Origin: Xiphydria camelus
Lineage: Eukaryota > Arthropoda > Insecta > Hymenoptera > Xiphydriidae
Assembly (NCBI GenBank): GCA_963678675.1
Contig: OY783199.1
Span: 4,471,501-4,535,500 of the forward strand
Direction of reading: 5' to 3'
DNA length: 64,000 nucleotides
The position numbers and the translations under genes were made by a program. Below, one piece after another: positions 22,963 to 34,137 of the stretch (positions within the stretch are counted from its first letter, which is position 1; every line of letters begins with the position of its first letter). The notes beneath the pieces are model-generated. The model was given only the letters and a program-made list of their open reading frames with translations. It did no database searches and was not told the origin of the DNA.

Positions 22963-25279
22963 AGTTCCTTTCTCTCCGCACCTCGCAACCCATTACCCCG
23001 AATCTTATTTTCGTAATCCAACCCAAGCCCGTAAATCCGAGCGCGCTCTCTCGACTCTTCGCTCAATCGTCGCGCCGTCTTCGGATTTGCGCGTAAATCG
23101 AAACGAGATTCTCGGCAACATTCGCGAGGGAATTAATAAATTCCGATTTAACAGGCCGATCGCACACCGCGCGTCCCGAGTGTAATTTCCAACCAAGTCG
23201 CTTTTAATGCCGCGCTGCCTCCCGGAGCAACTGTGCCCTCCGCATTCGGTTTATGTCGCCCGGCTCGTGAATTGGAAGAAAAAAGCGAGGCGACCCGGCG
23301 CTCCTCCTTTTGGGCTTGTTATGGCGCTCGTTAAGACGTTAATGTCGCCGAAAATATTCGCAAAAATGCAGGTGCAGTAAAGTGCGCACACACGCGCGCG
23401 CGCGTGACCCATGCGCGCGACCACACCGCGTGTCGAGGAGAGGAGCCGGAGCTGCGAGTCCCGGCTCTCCTCGGCCGCGCGTATAATAGGCGGCTACTCC
23501 GCGGGGTCTCTCTCTCTCTCTCTCTCTCTTTCTCCTTCTCTCCCGGCGCGTACGGTCCGGGGGCAAAGGAGGGAGGTTAGGTTAGGTTGGCTCTCCGTCG
23601 TGGCGCGTTGTGTCGAGTCTCCGGGACTATAAATCTCCAGCTATTAAGACGGAGGACCGCTGTTTGATGGCCCGTGCCTCGACTCGCGCGCTATCATCTT
23701 AATATATAAATTCGTACCGCGCGCGTCGCGCGTATAATATACAGGCGCTCGCGCGCCGTTACGCGTGTTATTTAACGCGTTCGCGACAAGAGACGCGCTC
23801 GACGCGTCTCCCGGGGTGAATCCTCTCGCTCGAGCGGGCACGCTGTTTCCGGTATTCGAAAAGCGCGCGTCGAGTGCAGCTCGGAGTGGCGCTCTCGTGG
23901 AAACTCGCAGCGGTTGCAAGAATGTCGCCCCTCGCGTTGGAAAACCGATGTCCGCGTCGTTCGGAGGAAATTTGACGCGGGAATCGTCAACGCCGCGTGC
24001 GCGCGTCTCGTCCGTGGACAATTGTTTTACCCTCACGGAATGCGCGCGCGCGCGCGCGCACACTCGACGAACGGCGGGTTCTCGCGTCACACGAGCCGAG
24101 CGCGGTATGTTTGCCGTACATAAGTATCGCACCGTTTAACAATATTTAAATATTGTCGTCTGAGTGTCTCTTCGACGGAGGGAGCGCAAGAGGAGACGGA
24201 GGGGAGGGTGGGCAGTCGGAGATAAACCGCCGTTTGCTTACACAGCCCTCTTCCCTGCCATAACACCGGTTTCCTTCTTTGTCCGACGCGGAGGAAGGAG
24301 GCGCGAACAAAGTGCGCGACGTACGCGCGCGCGCGGGAGGTCGGGAAAAAGGTTTGTTATCATCCGTGCCGAAAATAAGTACGGGAGGGGAGGATCGTCG
24401 CCATCGGAGGCCGGAGATGTCGCGCGTGAAATGATAGAAAGAGGAACGGAGAGCGAAAGAGGAGAGGCGAAGACACGAATCACGCGACGAAACGACGACG
24501 GAAGATCCGTGCGCGGATATATTTATGACGCGGGGAAGCGCCGCGTAGGTGCGCCTCGTATTGCCTCCTCTTTTCTCTCTCCCCCCCCCCCTCTCTCCCT
24601 TTCGTCTGCCCCGATTTTCTCCCCCTTAATAACAACGACACGACACGAGACACGCTTCCTAATGGAATCGTTAGCGGCGACCGCGAGAGAGCCCCGATTA
24701 AATTGGACGAGTAGGTATACGCGAATGTGCGAGATAGAGGCCCGGGAGAGCCGTGCGCGCTCTGACGAAAGAGAGAGAGAGAGAGAGAGAAGACGCGGCG
24801 CCGCGCCCGTTAATCACCGTGCCCATTGATAAGCGCGCGCGTCCTGGCGTTCACGCGACGCTCGTTCGTAACAGTTAATACAATTAACGTCCATTCGTTA
24901 GTCGCGTCGCCGTGGCCCTGTCGGCCGATGTCCGCCGCATTCCAGCTGCTCAGGCATTGACACCGCGGCAGTAATCTTCACCGTCGCTTTTCTACTTTTC
25001 GGCGACGCGGGTTTTAGACGTACGCGCCTCGTGTGTACATATAGGACGCGTCCGTGGTCTATCTCGCTTCCTTATCGCGACGATAGCGCGCGGCATCGGA
25101 CTGTTCTTGATGCGGTGAGGTGGGAAGATGCGGGGAGATGCGACTGTACAGGGTTTCGGTCATTATTCCCTTCGGGGGCTGAGTTGCATTACTGCGCCGC
25201 CGTTGGTGCATTTACCTATCTACTTTTCGTCCTCGGAGGCGATGCAGGTAGCGCGGATGGTTTAGCGTTCTCTGTGGTT

Positions 25280-25640
25280 AGGGAATTTGATTTTTCGACA
25301 ATTTTTTTATCGCAGACTCAAAAAATGCGAGCAAAATTATTTACCCCGTGTCTTTTCATTTTTCATTTTCGGTTTTATCGAAGCTGGAAAACGACGTTTT
25401 AAAATACAGCTCCGTCGTCGTGCTTTGAGTCGGCCTCTCTCGCACTCACAACTCGGCATAAGTGCGTCTCTCTGGCGTTTCGATAACGTCACGATGTTGT
25501 AGAGAGAAATGCAATTATAACTCGGCGAATAATTATTTTTTTCGGATATTTTCTTTTTCGCGTGATATTGAATATGTATGCAGATTACAAATTGAATTTA
25601 AAAATACGATTCCTTTTTTTTTATCTAGCGACCTAATTCT
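25280..25640. repeat. Family O repeat, longer copy
   Basis: AGCTGGAAAACGACGTTTTA, CACTCACAACTCGGCATAAG, GATAACGTCACGATGTTGTA and ATTACAAATTGAATTTAAAA match the other O copies. The upstream GCAAAATTATTTACCCCGTG and TTTTTCATTTTCGG extend the family about 90 bp further, as in the copy beginning at 40720. Confidence 0.65.
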
Positions 25641-26751
25641 GGAAAATCTGTAAAAGCCAGGGAATTGTGTCAGGGAAATTATAGAAATTTCTGCAATTTT
25701 AAAAAATACTCAAACTTTAAAAATATTTAAAGTAGGAGTTTCCTACGAATCGGTACTCTCTTTTTGCCGTTAATAAGAATATCAATTACCGGTGAAAACA
25801 ATGTGAGTAGGTATATGAAGTGTGTTATGACTCGAGACTAAACGTATATTCGAAAACGTCTTCTTATTTTTTGAAAGGTTATTGAACAGTAATCAGGGAA
25901 AATTTATTATTTGAGACTGGAAATCCTGGAAGTCAGGGAATTTATTTATTTTTTTCATCATACTTCGCTGGACACCGTGATAGTTTCCTTCCTTGGTCTT
26001 TTTTTCTCGTATTTATACAAGATCTAATGACTAAGAGGTCGGAAAGAAGAGAAACCTAATTCGTTTAAGAGTTAGGTCAATGTGTAAACTCTGAATAGAA
26101 TTAGGCTCCTCCCCTGTTTCAGCCCTCTTGATCATTGTACCCTGCGTATCTGACTGACGCGAAATTCTTCGCGGCGATAGCGCGCACCGTCGAATCTTCC
26201 TTTCCGCTGCGTATCGTTTATTTTTCGTCACCAACACTGTCGCTGGTGCACGGTGCGATCTATCTATCTCGTTCATCCTCGCGAAAGAGAAGCAACGCGG
26301 GTAGCTCGTGACTTCTCCCTCTCCCTCTCTTGCTCCTGCCCTCTCTCCTTTTTTTCCACTTTGCGCGAGTATCCTTATTTCTATTTAGTATCGGTTCGCG
26401 GCTCCTGCCGGGAGATTTACGACGTCGTAGATTCTCGACCGGCTGGAAATTGTACTTAATACGTGCCGTGTTGGCTGGAGGAAGAGGGAGAGAGATAGCG
26501 CCACTCGCAGTTAACATAAAAAGCGCGCGAGACGCCGCGGTAAGACTTCCCTCGTTAATCGGAGGTGGAGAAGAGGCGGGGAAGCAGGAAGACGCCGAGA
26601 TTAGAGGGAGGTTGTTAATTGGTGGGCATTGGTATCGACGTATCTTTCGTACAAAGTACTCGGATCACACTTGACCAATTAACGGAGGGCGATTGGAATA
26701 TTATTCGTCCAGAAATATCGGAGAGAAGTGCCTGTGGGAATATTGCATGTG

Positions 26752-26994
26752 TACACTGAGAAAAGTAATTAAGTTAAAGCGACGAAACGCATCTAGTTAA
26801 ACACGTGTAATTGTTCTAAGCAAAATACTGATCAATGGAGCCAAATATTTAATTAATCTAATCAAATGTTTAGTCATTCTAACTGAAAAGTGGCCAGTCA
26901 AACCAAGCAGATGGAGGATCCATATTTCATCAAACAGTTTGGCCATCGTCTCTAAGATTTTGGTTAAATTGTCCAAATTTTTTTTCTCAGCGTA
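26752..26994. repeat. MITE family A
   Basis: This is a nearly full-length copy, from TACACTGAGAAAAGTAATTA to AAATTTTTTTTCTCAGCGTA. Its body is colinear with 4841-5083, including CAAATATTTAATTAATCTA and CATCAAACAGTTTGGCC. A family B element starts 10 bp beyond its right end. Confidence 0.82.
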
Positions 26995-27004
26995 CTCAAC
27001 CGAG

Positions 27005-27506
27005 ACACTGAAAGAAATAATTGTTGGTACCAAAGACATGTTTTCTTCGACCAAAAATATTATATTATTAATTCCAGGATCAAGCCATGGTTTTCTTCAT
27101 GCAAGAAGATATTGTATAGGCTCGAGTAATTGTTTGTTTCGCGCAAGAAGGTATTCTTGAATCAAAAATATATACCAAGAATCGACCCTTCGACCCTTAG
27201 AGAAAAATTTAGTAATTTGACTAAATCAGCAGTTACGGGTGAGAAAAGCAGATCAAGTTACTCGGACTGATAATTGACTCAAGTGTATAATACTACAGTC
27301 TGTTTCCTTCAAATAGTCGTTAACCGTTATAACCAAATTTTGTAGTCGGAGTAACTAATTCTGCATTTCCCCAGCCATAAATGCAGATTTAATTGAATAC
27401 ACTTACCATTTTTTCTCTCGGCGTGTTCTTACAAATTTTTGAGATCGTATTATGTTCTTGATTCAAGAAACATTTATTTACACTAGTAATTATTTCTCTC
27501 AGTGTA
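27005..27506. repeat. MITE family B interrupted by a family T element
   Basis: The left half (GACACTGAAAGAAATAATTG, ATCAAGCCATGGTTTTC, GCTCGAGTAATTGTTTGTTT) and the right half (TTGATTCAAGAAACATTTAT, AGTAATTATTTCTCTCAGTG) are family B in reverse orientation. The insert lies at 27198-27426. Confidence 0.75.
27198..27426. repeat. Family T element nested in B
   Basis: It starts TAGAGAAAAATTTAG and ends CCATTTTTTCTCTCGGCGTG. The end AATGCAGATTTAATTGAATAC parallels the T copy at 30388-30677 (GTAGATTTGATTGAATATACC). The centre is diverged, so membership in T is inferred mainly from the ends. Confidence 0.5.
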
Positions 27507-29271
27507 CGCGTTTCTTTTTTGCACGCGTTCTTCATTCTCGAGATCGAATCTATTTCGATCTTCCCTCCTCGTTCTCGATGTGCGCGCATTCGCATCCGAG
27601 TATAGGCACTCTCTTTTCTTCAGCTCCTCCGTGGCACTACTCCCTCCAAGAGGCCCGGGCATCACAGCAGCGCTCGCTTATAAATAACACGATCTCTCTC
27701 CGCTTCTTCGTGCTTTCCCGATTCTTCCATTTTTGTTCCCTCTTCAACCCCGTGTCGGCTCGAGTTAATTAATATCACGTGATGAGCGATCGGCGCAAAA
27801 CATCGACTGGCCCACGCACGCACTGTGCGAGGGACGTCTTGCGAGAGACGAGCCGAACCGGAGGAGCGCGTACACGGCCGCGTGTATAGAGGGAACATTG
27901 TGCGAGCCTCGAAACGAGCTGAAAAACCACTCACACCATCTCTCGCTCGGGAAGCACGATGCGTGCGATGCGATAGGATCTCGCTCGAGTTCGAACCGAC
28001 GAGTGTGATTCGTTTCTCGCGACCTCGACACTTCGTTAATATAATGTGATCGACTGTTCCTCGAGGCACTTCGATTCGAGTTGAGCCGTGCGCTTTTTGC
28101 CGCCGCGAGGCGTACCTACCTATATAGGGGAGAGTCGCTTAATTTGGAGCACTTGAGGTATTTTTGAATAAATGTCGGAAAATGAATATCTTGGAGAAGT
28201 AACAATACTTACGCGGAAATAATAAGCCGTTATGTATGCTTCAAATTAATGCTATTTAATTATTCGAGAAATATTTTACTAAGTCAAAAAACCATGAAAA
28301 CTAAAAATATGCATTCGGTCCAATCAAGGAAACTAGTTGCCCTCTAGCAGAGAAACAATCATTTCAACTATCGACAATAGTTTAGTCAACGGAATATTAA
28401 AACAATGAATAGAGAATTGAATTGTTTTTTATTATACCGTCGCTTGGCTGAACCTGTATCCAATTTAGGAAATTGTACCGAATTATTGAACATATATTGC
28501 CAAGTTTCAATGACAGCACAAATCTTTCAAATAATTACGTCATTTTATAGCTATGTAAATGTACTTTATAAAATATATACAATAAGACATATATGATTAC
28601 TTACACCAGGACGATTAGCAAGGCTTCGATCTGTCTCGATGAGTTTTAAAACTGTCCAGTAGTGAAAACTATTATTGCTCACTAGCTACAAATAATGGCC
28701 GTTAGCGTCAACGAAGAAAGTGCGCCATCCATTTCCAAGTATAAGCATATGATGCAACTAACCTAACAACGAAAAATATCCCTGCTATGCGAGATGCTGG
28801 GGTGGTTCAATCTAGGCGTCGGTCCAAATTCAGCAACTCTCCTCTACGTAACGCTTCAGGATTTTGAAAGATTTTTCCGTGAGAAAAGAATCCCTTCCTT
28901 AAATTCAGTCGAGCCAGCAAGACGGGAAGGAGCGCTTCTTCGCGCTCGAGAGAAGCTCGGAGAAATCAGACTTGCATTATTCGCGCCAGATTAAATTTTC
29001 AATGTAACGGCGGCACTCCACACCTGCATACATATCTGCACTCGCACGCAGCGTTCACGCGAGAGAAACCGGGCTTTCGCCGTCCGAGCGCACTCGTTGC
29101 ATTCCCTCGCGGTTATCGTCGAACCGGCATCATAATGGACCATAATTGCATAAATATAATGTTAATTAACAATTAAGATTGCTGCTTTGCCTAATTGAAT
29201 GTCCGCCGCGGTGGGGTGCCGCGTTGGTGGGTTGCAGTGTGTCGCGTTCCGAGAGCGGAAGAGTCGGGAGA

Positions 29272-29274
<3 letters not shown>

Positions 29275-29305
<31 letters not shown>
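29275..29305. repeat. (GA)n microsatellite
   Basis: This is an uninterrupted GA run of about 30 bp, about 100 bp before an (ACG)n run. Confidence 0.88.
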
Positions 29306-29310
<5 letters not shown>

Positions 29311-29403
29311 TGCAGCGCGTTGCATTAACGTCATTGCAAATCGGAAAATTATGCGAATCATTTCTAGCTTCTCGCGCGCGTGCAACTCGACTGGCGAACA
29401 CCA

Positions 29404-29434
<31 letters not shown>
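29404..29434. repeat. (ACG)n trinucleotide repeat
   Basis: About ten ACG units are followed by ATG/GTG variants. The repeat is intronic and is not in a supported reading frame. Confidence 0.9.
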
Positions 29435-29435
<1 letters not shown>

Positions 29436-30164
29436 TGATGATAGTGGTGATGGTGATGAACGTCATTAAGTGGGAGTGAACGCACGTGCTTTAACCCTGT
29501 GCATACATAGAATAATGTTAATAAACGAATCGACGAATAGAACATCCCGAGACGATTTTCAGTTCTACCGGTACTAGAAAAAATCTTTTCACTATCATAT
29601 TATGGAACATCGCCACTCGTTACTCTGCAAGGAAAAGTCGTAAGTCACATCGATGATAACAAGGACTTACGATATTTCTTCGCATAACAACAAACTACGT
29701 TTCTCAATGACGATATAAAAATACGTGCTTTTCTCGGATATCGGTTGAATTGACCTCTGCTTTGTTCGGTAACGAAGCTCTTTCAAGGGCCAAATTGTAC
29801 TCCAATCCGATTGTTCGACTATTTCACACAAATCCGAGAGCTACGACGGCAAAGCAACTTCGAAAACGGTCGGAGTTGGAGTTTACCGGTTCCAGCGCGG
29901 TTTTCAACGCTCGTGCGCGCGCTTGCAATTAGCGAATGCAAATGCAATTAATTCGCATTGATCCGCGCGGCGAGAGCGGGCGACCCGACGTGCGTAGGTA
30001 TATACCTAACGCGAGAGGAAATAAATGAAAGCGAGCGATATGTAAATAAAAAGGCCGAATCCGCGAGGTGGACGAGTGATGGTTCGCCGGTCTGCAGCAT
30101 GTGGTTAAATCATGTCTGGTTCATGTTCCTCCTTCTCCGTCTCTTCTTCTCTCCCCTTCTGCAG

Positions 30165-30224
30165 CCATGCCCCGGTCGAATGTGCATCGAATGCAACTTA
30201 TTTTTTCTTGCTTTCTTGTTTCAG
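30165..30224 (+). other. hth: Possible alternative 3' splice extension (+20 codons)
   Basis: A second acceptor CTTCTGCAG ends at 30164 behind a nearly pure pyrimidine tract of about 40 bp. Using it would lengthen the next hth exon by exactly 60 bp with no stop, adding 20 residues (starting PCPGRMCIEC) in frame. The added peptide is hydrophobic and unlike any MEIS sequence I know, so it may simply be a strong unused tandem acceptor. Confidence 0.3.
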
Positions 30225-30275
30225 ATGGTTCAGGCGATTCAAGTCCTCCGGTTTCACCTCCTCGAGCTCGAAAAG
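30225..30275 (+). CDS. hth: homothorax, second 51-bp coding exon
   Basis: Seventeen codons encode MVQAIQVLRFHLLELEK, in phase 0 at both ends. The acceptor is TTGTTTCAG and the donor AAG|GTGAGT. The peptide is the amphipathic helix of the MEIS domain that in all family members reads (M/I)QAIQVLRFHLLELEK. It joins directly to IADPEVDSL upstream and [12 protein letters not shown] downstream. Vertebrate MEIS genes have a 51-bp exon at the same place. A stop occurs after nine intronic codons, so no read-through isoform is expected here. The helix is part of the surface used for dimerising with Extradenticle/PBX. Confidence 0.97.
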
Positions 30276-30387
30276 GTGAGTTGCACGGCCGCTGGTATCG
30301 GTTAATTGCCTCAGGGCGAATGGCGCGCTCGCGTCTAGATGATAAGCGTACGTCCCAAAAGACAAGGACGAAGGTAAGGGGGATCGA

Positions 30388-30677
30388 TACACTGAGAAAA
30401 ACAAAATCGTTCGATTTAACTTAATTTTGAGGTGGGTGGTCAAATAAATATATAGTCATCTCTATAAATATGTAGTTGAAGTAAATAAGATTTAGTTGAA
30501 GTAACCATGTCCTTAGCTACTTTAAAACAAATATTTGTTCAAATAATTATGTATTTAGTTGGCCGTCCGTAAATTCGAAATTTAGTTAATACAAACGATT
30601 TTTTTCTAAATAAATTTGACCAAATTACCACCCGTAAACGTAGATTTGATTGAATATACCATTTTGTTCTCTGTGTC
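30388..30677. repeat. MITE family T
   Basis: It starts TACACTGAGAAAAACAAAAT and ends CCATTTTGTTCTCTGTGTC. Its arms (GGTGGTCAAATAAATATATA, ATAAATTTGACCAAATTACC) are inverted, with a central AACAAATATTTGTTCAAA palindrome. It is noncoding and lies 112 bp downstream of the hth donor. Confidence 0.72.
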
Positions 30678-30869
30678 TGCAAGAAAAATAGTACAGAGAA
30701 AAGAGCGTAGAAACGGAGCACGGAGCAAAAAAAACAGAAACTAAAATTTAGAAGATTAGACTAGAAGGGTAAAAGGGACAGAGAAAGAGAGAGAGGAAGG
30801 AAGGAAATCGCGACGTGATGATCGGAGGAATATTCTCGTTTCTCCCTACACCTTTCTCCTCTGATAGAG

Positions 30870-31113
30870 GTTCCCAACCTTTTTTTTTATACAGTTGACA
30901 TTACGGCGCAGTAATATTATCTATCTAATTTTTTGGTTAATCAAACCATGGTGCATGGCTATCATAAATTACAATCTTATTGTTGATATAATCACGTAAC
31001 AAGAGTTATTTCGACTGCATATTCGTGGTCTGTCAAATTGTAAATGTGGTACCTGCAATCAAGAAAATTCAACCTTGCGATCACGGTTGATTTTACCACC
31101 CACTTTCGGTGTA
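30870..31113. repeat. Family E element, 5'-truncated
   Basis: From TTTTTTTTATACAGTTGACA it is colinear with 46200-46429: AATATTATCTATCTAATTTT, CATGGTGCATGGC, GTTATTTCGACTGCAT, AACCTTGCGATCACGGTTGA. It ends CACTTTCGGTGTA. The left 170 bp of the family are absent. Confidence 0.75.
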
Positions 31114-31956
31114 GGTATATACGCGATATAATCGCGTTCGAAGGAGATTCTCGCGCAATCGCGACCGCAAGGCGAACGCCTCGGCGGAGCGACGCAACGG
31201 CTTTGCTCTTATACACTTGGAAACGCGCGCGACTGTTAGGACCGCGCGCCGCAATTTTCCGTAATTGTGGTGAAAGCTCTCCCGGTACGCGCTCTCGCGG
31301 ATATGGTACACGTAGTTAGACGTCGGTGCCCCGTTGCTCTAAGTGGAGTGATTTAGTTGTCCAATGGGCGGTAAGAACGGAAATTACCTCGCTTTAGTAG
31401 TTCGGTTTCGAACGGTCTCCCCTCTTCCCCTCTCTCTCCCTTTGCTCGCGCTCTCTTTCACCCGTTTCTATCTGATCGTAAAGACCGTGCGGTCGAGACG
31501 CGGCGCGGGTCTCGTGGGTATTTCGTGTAAACGGGAAAAAAATGCGGAGAAGGAAGAAAGCCGTGGCGCGTCGCCGATCTCTCGCGCGCGGCTCCTCTGG
31601 AAAATATCATCATCGGCTTCTCTCGTTCCCCGTCTTTTTTTCCCCCTTCCTGCGGGAGAAAAACTGCCGCTGCAGACTTCTCTCGTCACTCAGGGATACC
31701 ACGCGTACGAGGGAGGGCTCCTCTCGTCGCGGAGACGGCACTGCGGTCGTCTCGTATTCTAACGAGGCCCGAGCGCCGCGCGCGGCGGAGACCCTCCTCC
31801 GTTTTTTTTTTACGGCAACAGCTTCCCTCGGCGAGGCTAATTATTGCCTCGCTTTATTAAAAAACCGTACACCTTTCGCTCTCCTACGCGACGCGACGCT
31901 TTGCGACGTCGGAACTCGAGACGCTGGGATTTTTCTCACAAAATGTACGAAGGCAA

Positions 31957-32194
31957 CACTGTAGAAAAACTTGTAATAAATCTCATGCAATTGTATATAA
32001 AGCTTTTATCCAATACGTGGTTATGAAAATTAATATACCCCGCTATGTAATTTATAAGGGCAATTTCATAAGGAAATAAAAATATCAATTTTCATAATTA
32101 CGGAATTTATTAATTTTCACAATCACGTACCTACTGAAAAAAAAGCTTTATATAAAAGTACATTAAAAATACACATTTTTTTTTACAATACAGT
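31957..32194. repeat. MITE family Q
   Basis: This palindromic element has arms TATAAAGCTTTTATCCAATA and AAAGCTTTATATAAAAG. An inner pair is AAAATTAATATACCCCG/TTTATTAATTTTCACAAT. The ends are CACTGTAGAAAAACTTG and TTTTTTTTTACAATACAGT. It matches the copy nested in R at 37110-37343. Confidence 0.72.
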
Positions 32195-33912
32195 CGAAGC
32201 TGCAGGAGAAATATTCGCCTTACACATGCTAGATTGTTCTCGGCGTCATTTACATTCGACGTTTTCTTCGGCAGTAGCGATGACGAGCTATTCTCGACTG
32301 TCTTTCACCGGTCGCCACAAGTACAGTTTTCCTTAGTACCGGCGCCAGTTCCGTAAATCGATATAAATAATTCGCGGTCGGAACGACGGTAAAAATGATA
32401 ATTTCTGTTTTCTCGCTTCTTTCGGTAAACAAAAAAAATTGGAACGCTCTACTCGCGCTCGTAATGACGTCTCATCCTCGTCGATCCACATTTTTTTTCT
32501 CCCCCGACGCGAATAAGCGTCCGCCGATCGCTCGGCCCCGCGCGATTCGCTCCGGAGATTTCCCGGCGTTTTTTCCAGCCCGCCGCTGCAGTTTCGTTAC
32601 GTCGAGCTCGCGGACTCGCCCGGGACGCGAGCGGCAAAATTTACAACGCTTTCTTACAAACCCACGCGAGCGCGGACCCCGAGGCCCGCGCCCGCGCTTT
32701 TTACACCGATATTTTATCATACAAAATACCGGACATCCATCGCATTTCCATCGAAATGGCAGCTGACGCGGCGGCGACGGCGGCAACAGCAGCGGCGGCG
32801 GCCATTGAGTTTGCTCGATCGAGGGAGGCCCCTCGTGCCCGGCTCTTACCACCCGGCCCGGGCCGGTTTATCGTGCAATTTTATAGCAATTTTCCTCATT
32901 TACGGCGATTATATTAAAAGTCGATACCCGCGGCGATACTCGCTCGTATATAAGCATCGCTTGAATTTAACTATAGCGCGCGATATTCACGGAATCCGCT
33001 TCGCGCGAGAGAGGCGAGGATTTATTCGAGCTTTCGCGCGCGGGAATAGCGGCGATCGATTCGAGGGGAATTGCTTCGACGAACCGATCGACCTTTCGGT
33101 CAGCGTTAAGCGACTTTATTTTGCTCGTTCGATCGTTATTTCTGCCAAGATACAATCCTGTTGCGTTCTGTCTTTCTTTTCAATGACAACGAGTGATAGC
33201 GAGAGCGATAGGCGGAATAGAAATGGACATTTCCTTGTTCTCTCGATACTAGAAAGAGAGTTAGATCCTGCTACGAATTGTTCGAGCCGTACACGCGTCG
33301 AAAGTTTCGAATAAACCTTCCACAAAATTTCGACTCGAGTCGTGGAAAATATTTGCCGATCGGTCCTAATTTCTAATATCGTCGAGAGTCGCTCGCGAGA
33401 GTTACGTACGAGCCGGATGGCGCGTCAAGAGAGAACGGAGATTGAAACGTTTCTGGTCGCGCGTCCGCCGGATGAAGAATGCACCGACGCGCGATGAAGA
33501 AGATTCCATAAATACCCGTTTGCGGCGACCAATAGGGAGGCCGTAGCCCGCGGTGCTCCCCGTGCATTTAACATTTTTGAGCCAATCGCGTATTAGCATA
33601 ATTACGTTTTGCGGCACGGCCGCCCGTGGAAGGTTGGTCTTCGTCATGGTCTGGGTTGGTCGAAGACTCGTATATACAACGCCGTTTCTCTCCCCCCTCC
33701 TTCTCTCTCTTTCTCTCTCTCGCAGTGGTAAATTTCTTACGGGGTATTATGGCGTACAGTGCATACCAACGGGATTCATACTGGTACGGACAACCGTTCT
33801 CCCCGTGGATACGGTGGAAACTGGTTCTAACCTTCCAGTCTACGTTCATCTACCGTGGGTTAGGTATACCTAGCCTTAACGTTCCGATTCAGTAGTCGCG
33901 ATGCAACTGCAT

Positions 33913-34137
33913 ATGCACTGAGAAAAAAAGAAATTTAGTTTCAACCAAATTGTTTGTATTGAAGGTTAAATCTTGTTAAACTTATCGTTTTGTGTTTGGT
34001 TACACTGAAAGAAACGAATGTAGTTGTGACAACTATTTTGGATTCAACTGCTCAAGTTTGGCAATTAACATCCATTTTCATAGTTGTAATTATTTTTAGT
34101 TACCGGATCAAAATAATTGTTGCGCTATCCGAGTGTA
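33913..34137. repeat. Two abutting short MITE remnants
   Basis: The first, 33913-34000, starts TGCACTGAGAAAAAAAGAAA and lacks a right end. The second, 34001-34137, runs from TACACTGAAAGAAACGAATG to TTGCGCTATCCGAGTGTA. Both have family-A-like termini but bodies seen nowhere else in the window. Confidence 0.5.

Larger units (their letters stand above)
15889..30224 (+). other. hth: hth intron of 14.3 kb
   Basis: It runs from GTGAGT to CTTGTTTCAG. Recognisable contents are inverted-repeat element Z (16605-16795), MITE A copies (16866-17048, 26752-26994), family BB (18062-18155), a half copy of H (19732-19820), P elements (20018-20202, 22852-22962), O copies (22385-22700, 25280-25640) and a B element split by T (27005-27506). 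The AT-rich stretch 25650-25970 has repeated CAGGGAA and CCTGGAA motifs of an old dispersed repeat. CpG-rich blocks (17100-18050, 18300-19600, 20300-22200, 23000-25250, 26250-26650, 27500-28120) contain only accidental arginine-rich ORFs and dinucleotide runs. 28140-28790 and 29520-29940 are AT-rich with nothing recognisable. Confidence 0.85.

Noticed and set aside
23570..23590. GGTTAGGTTAGGTTGG, resembling the insect TTAGG telomere repeat
   Set aside because: Only two to three imperfect units in the middle of a gene. Not telomeric sequence.
28405..28596. 63-codon ORF in AT-rich intronic sequence
   Set aside because: Short, unrecognised, without context. ORFs of this length are expected by chance.
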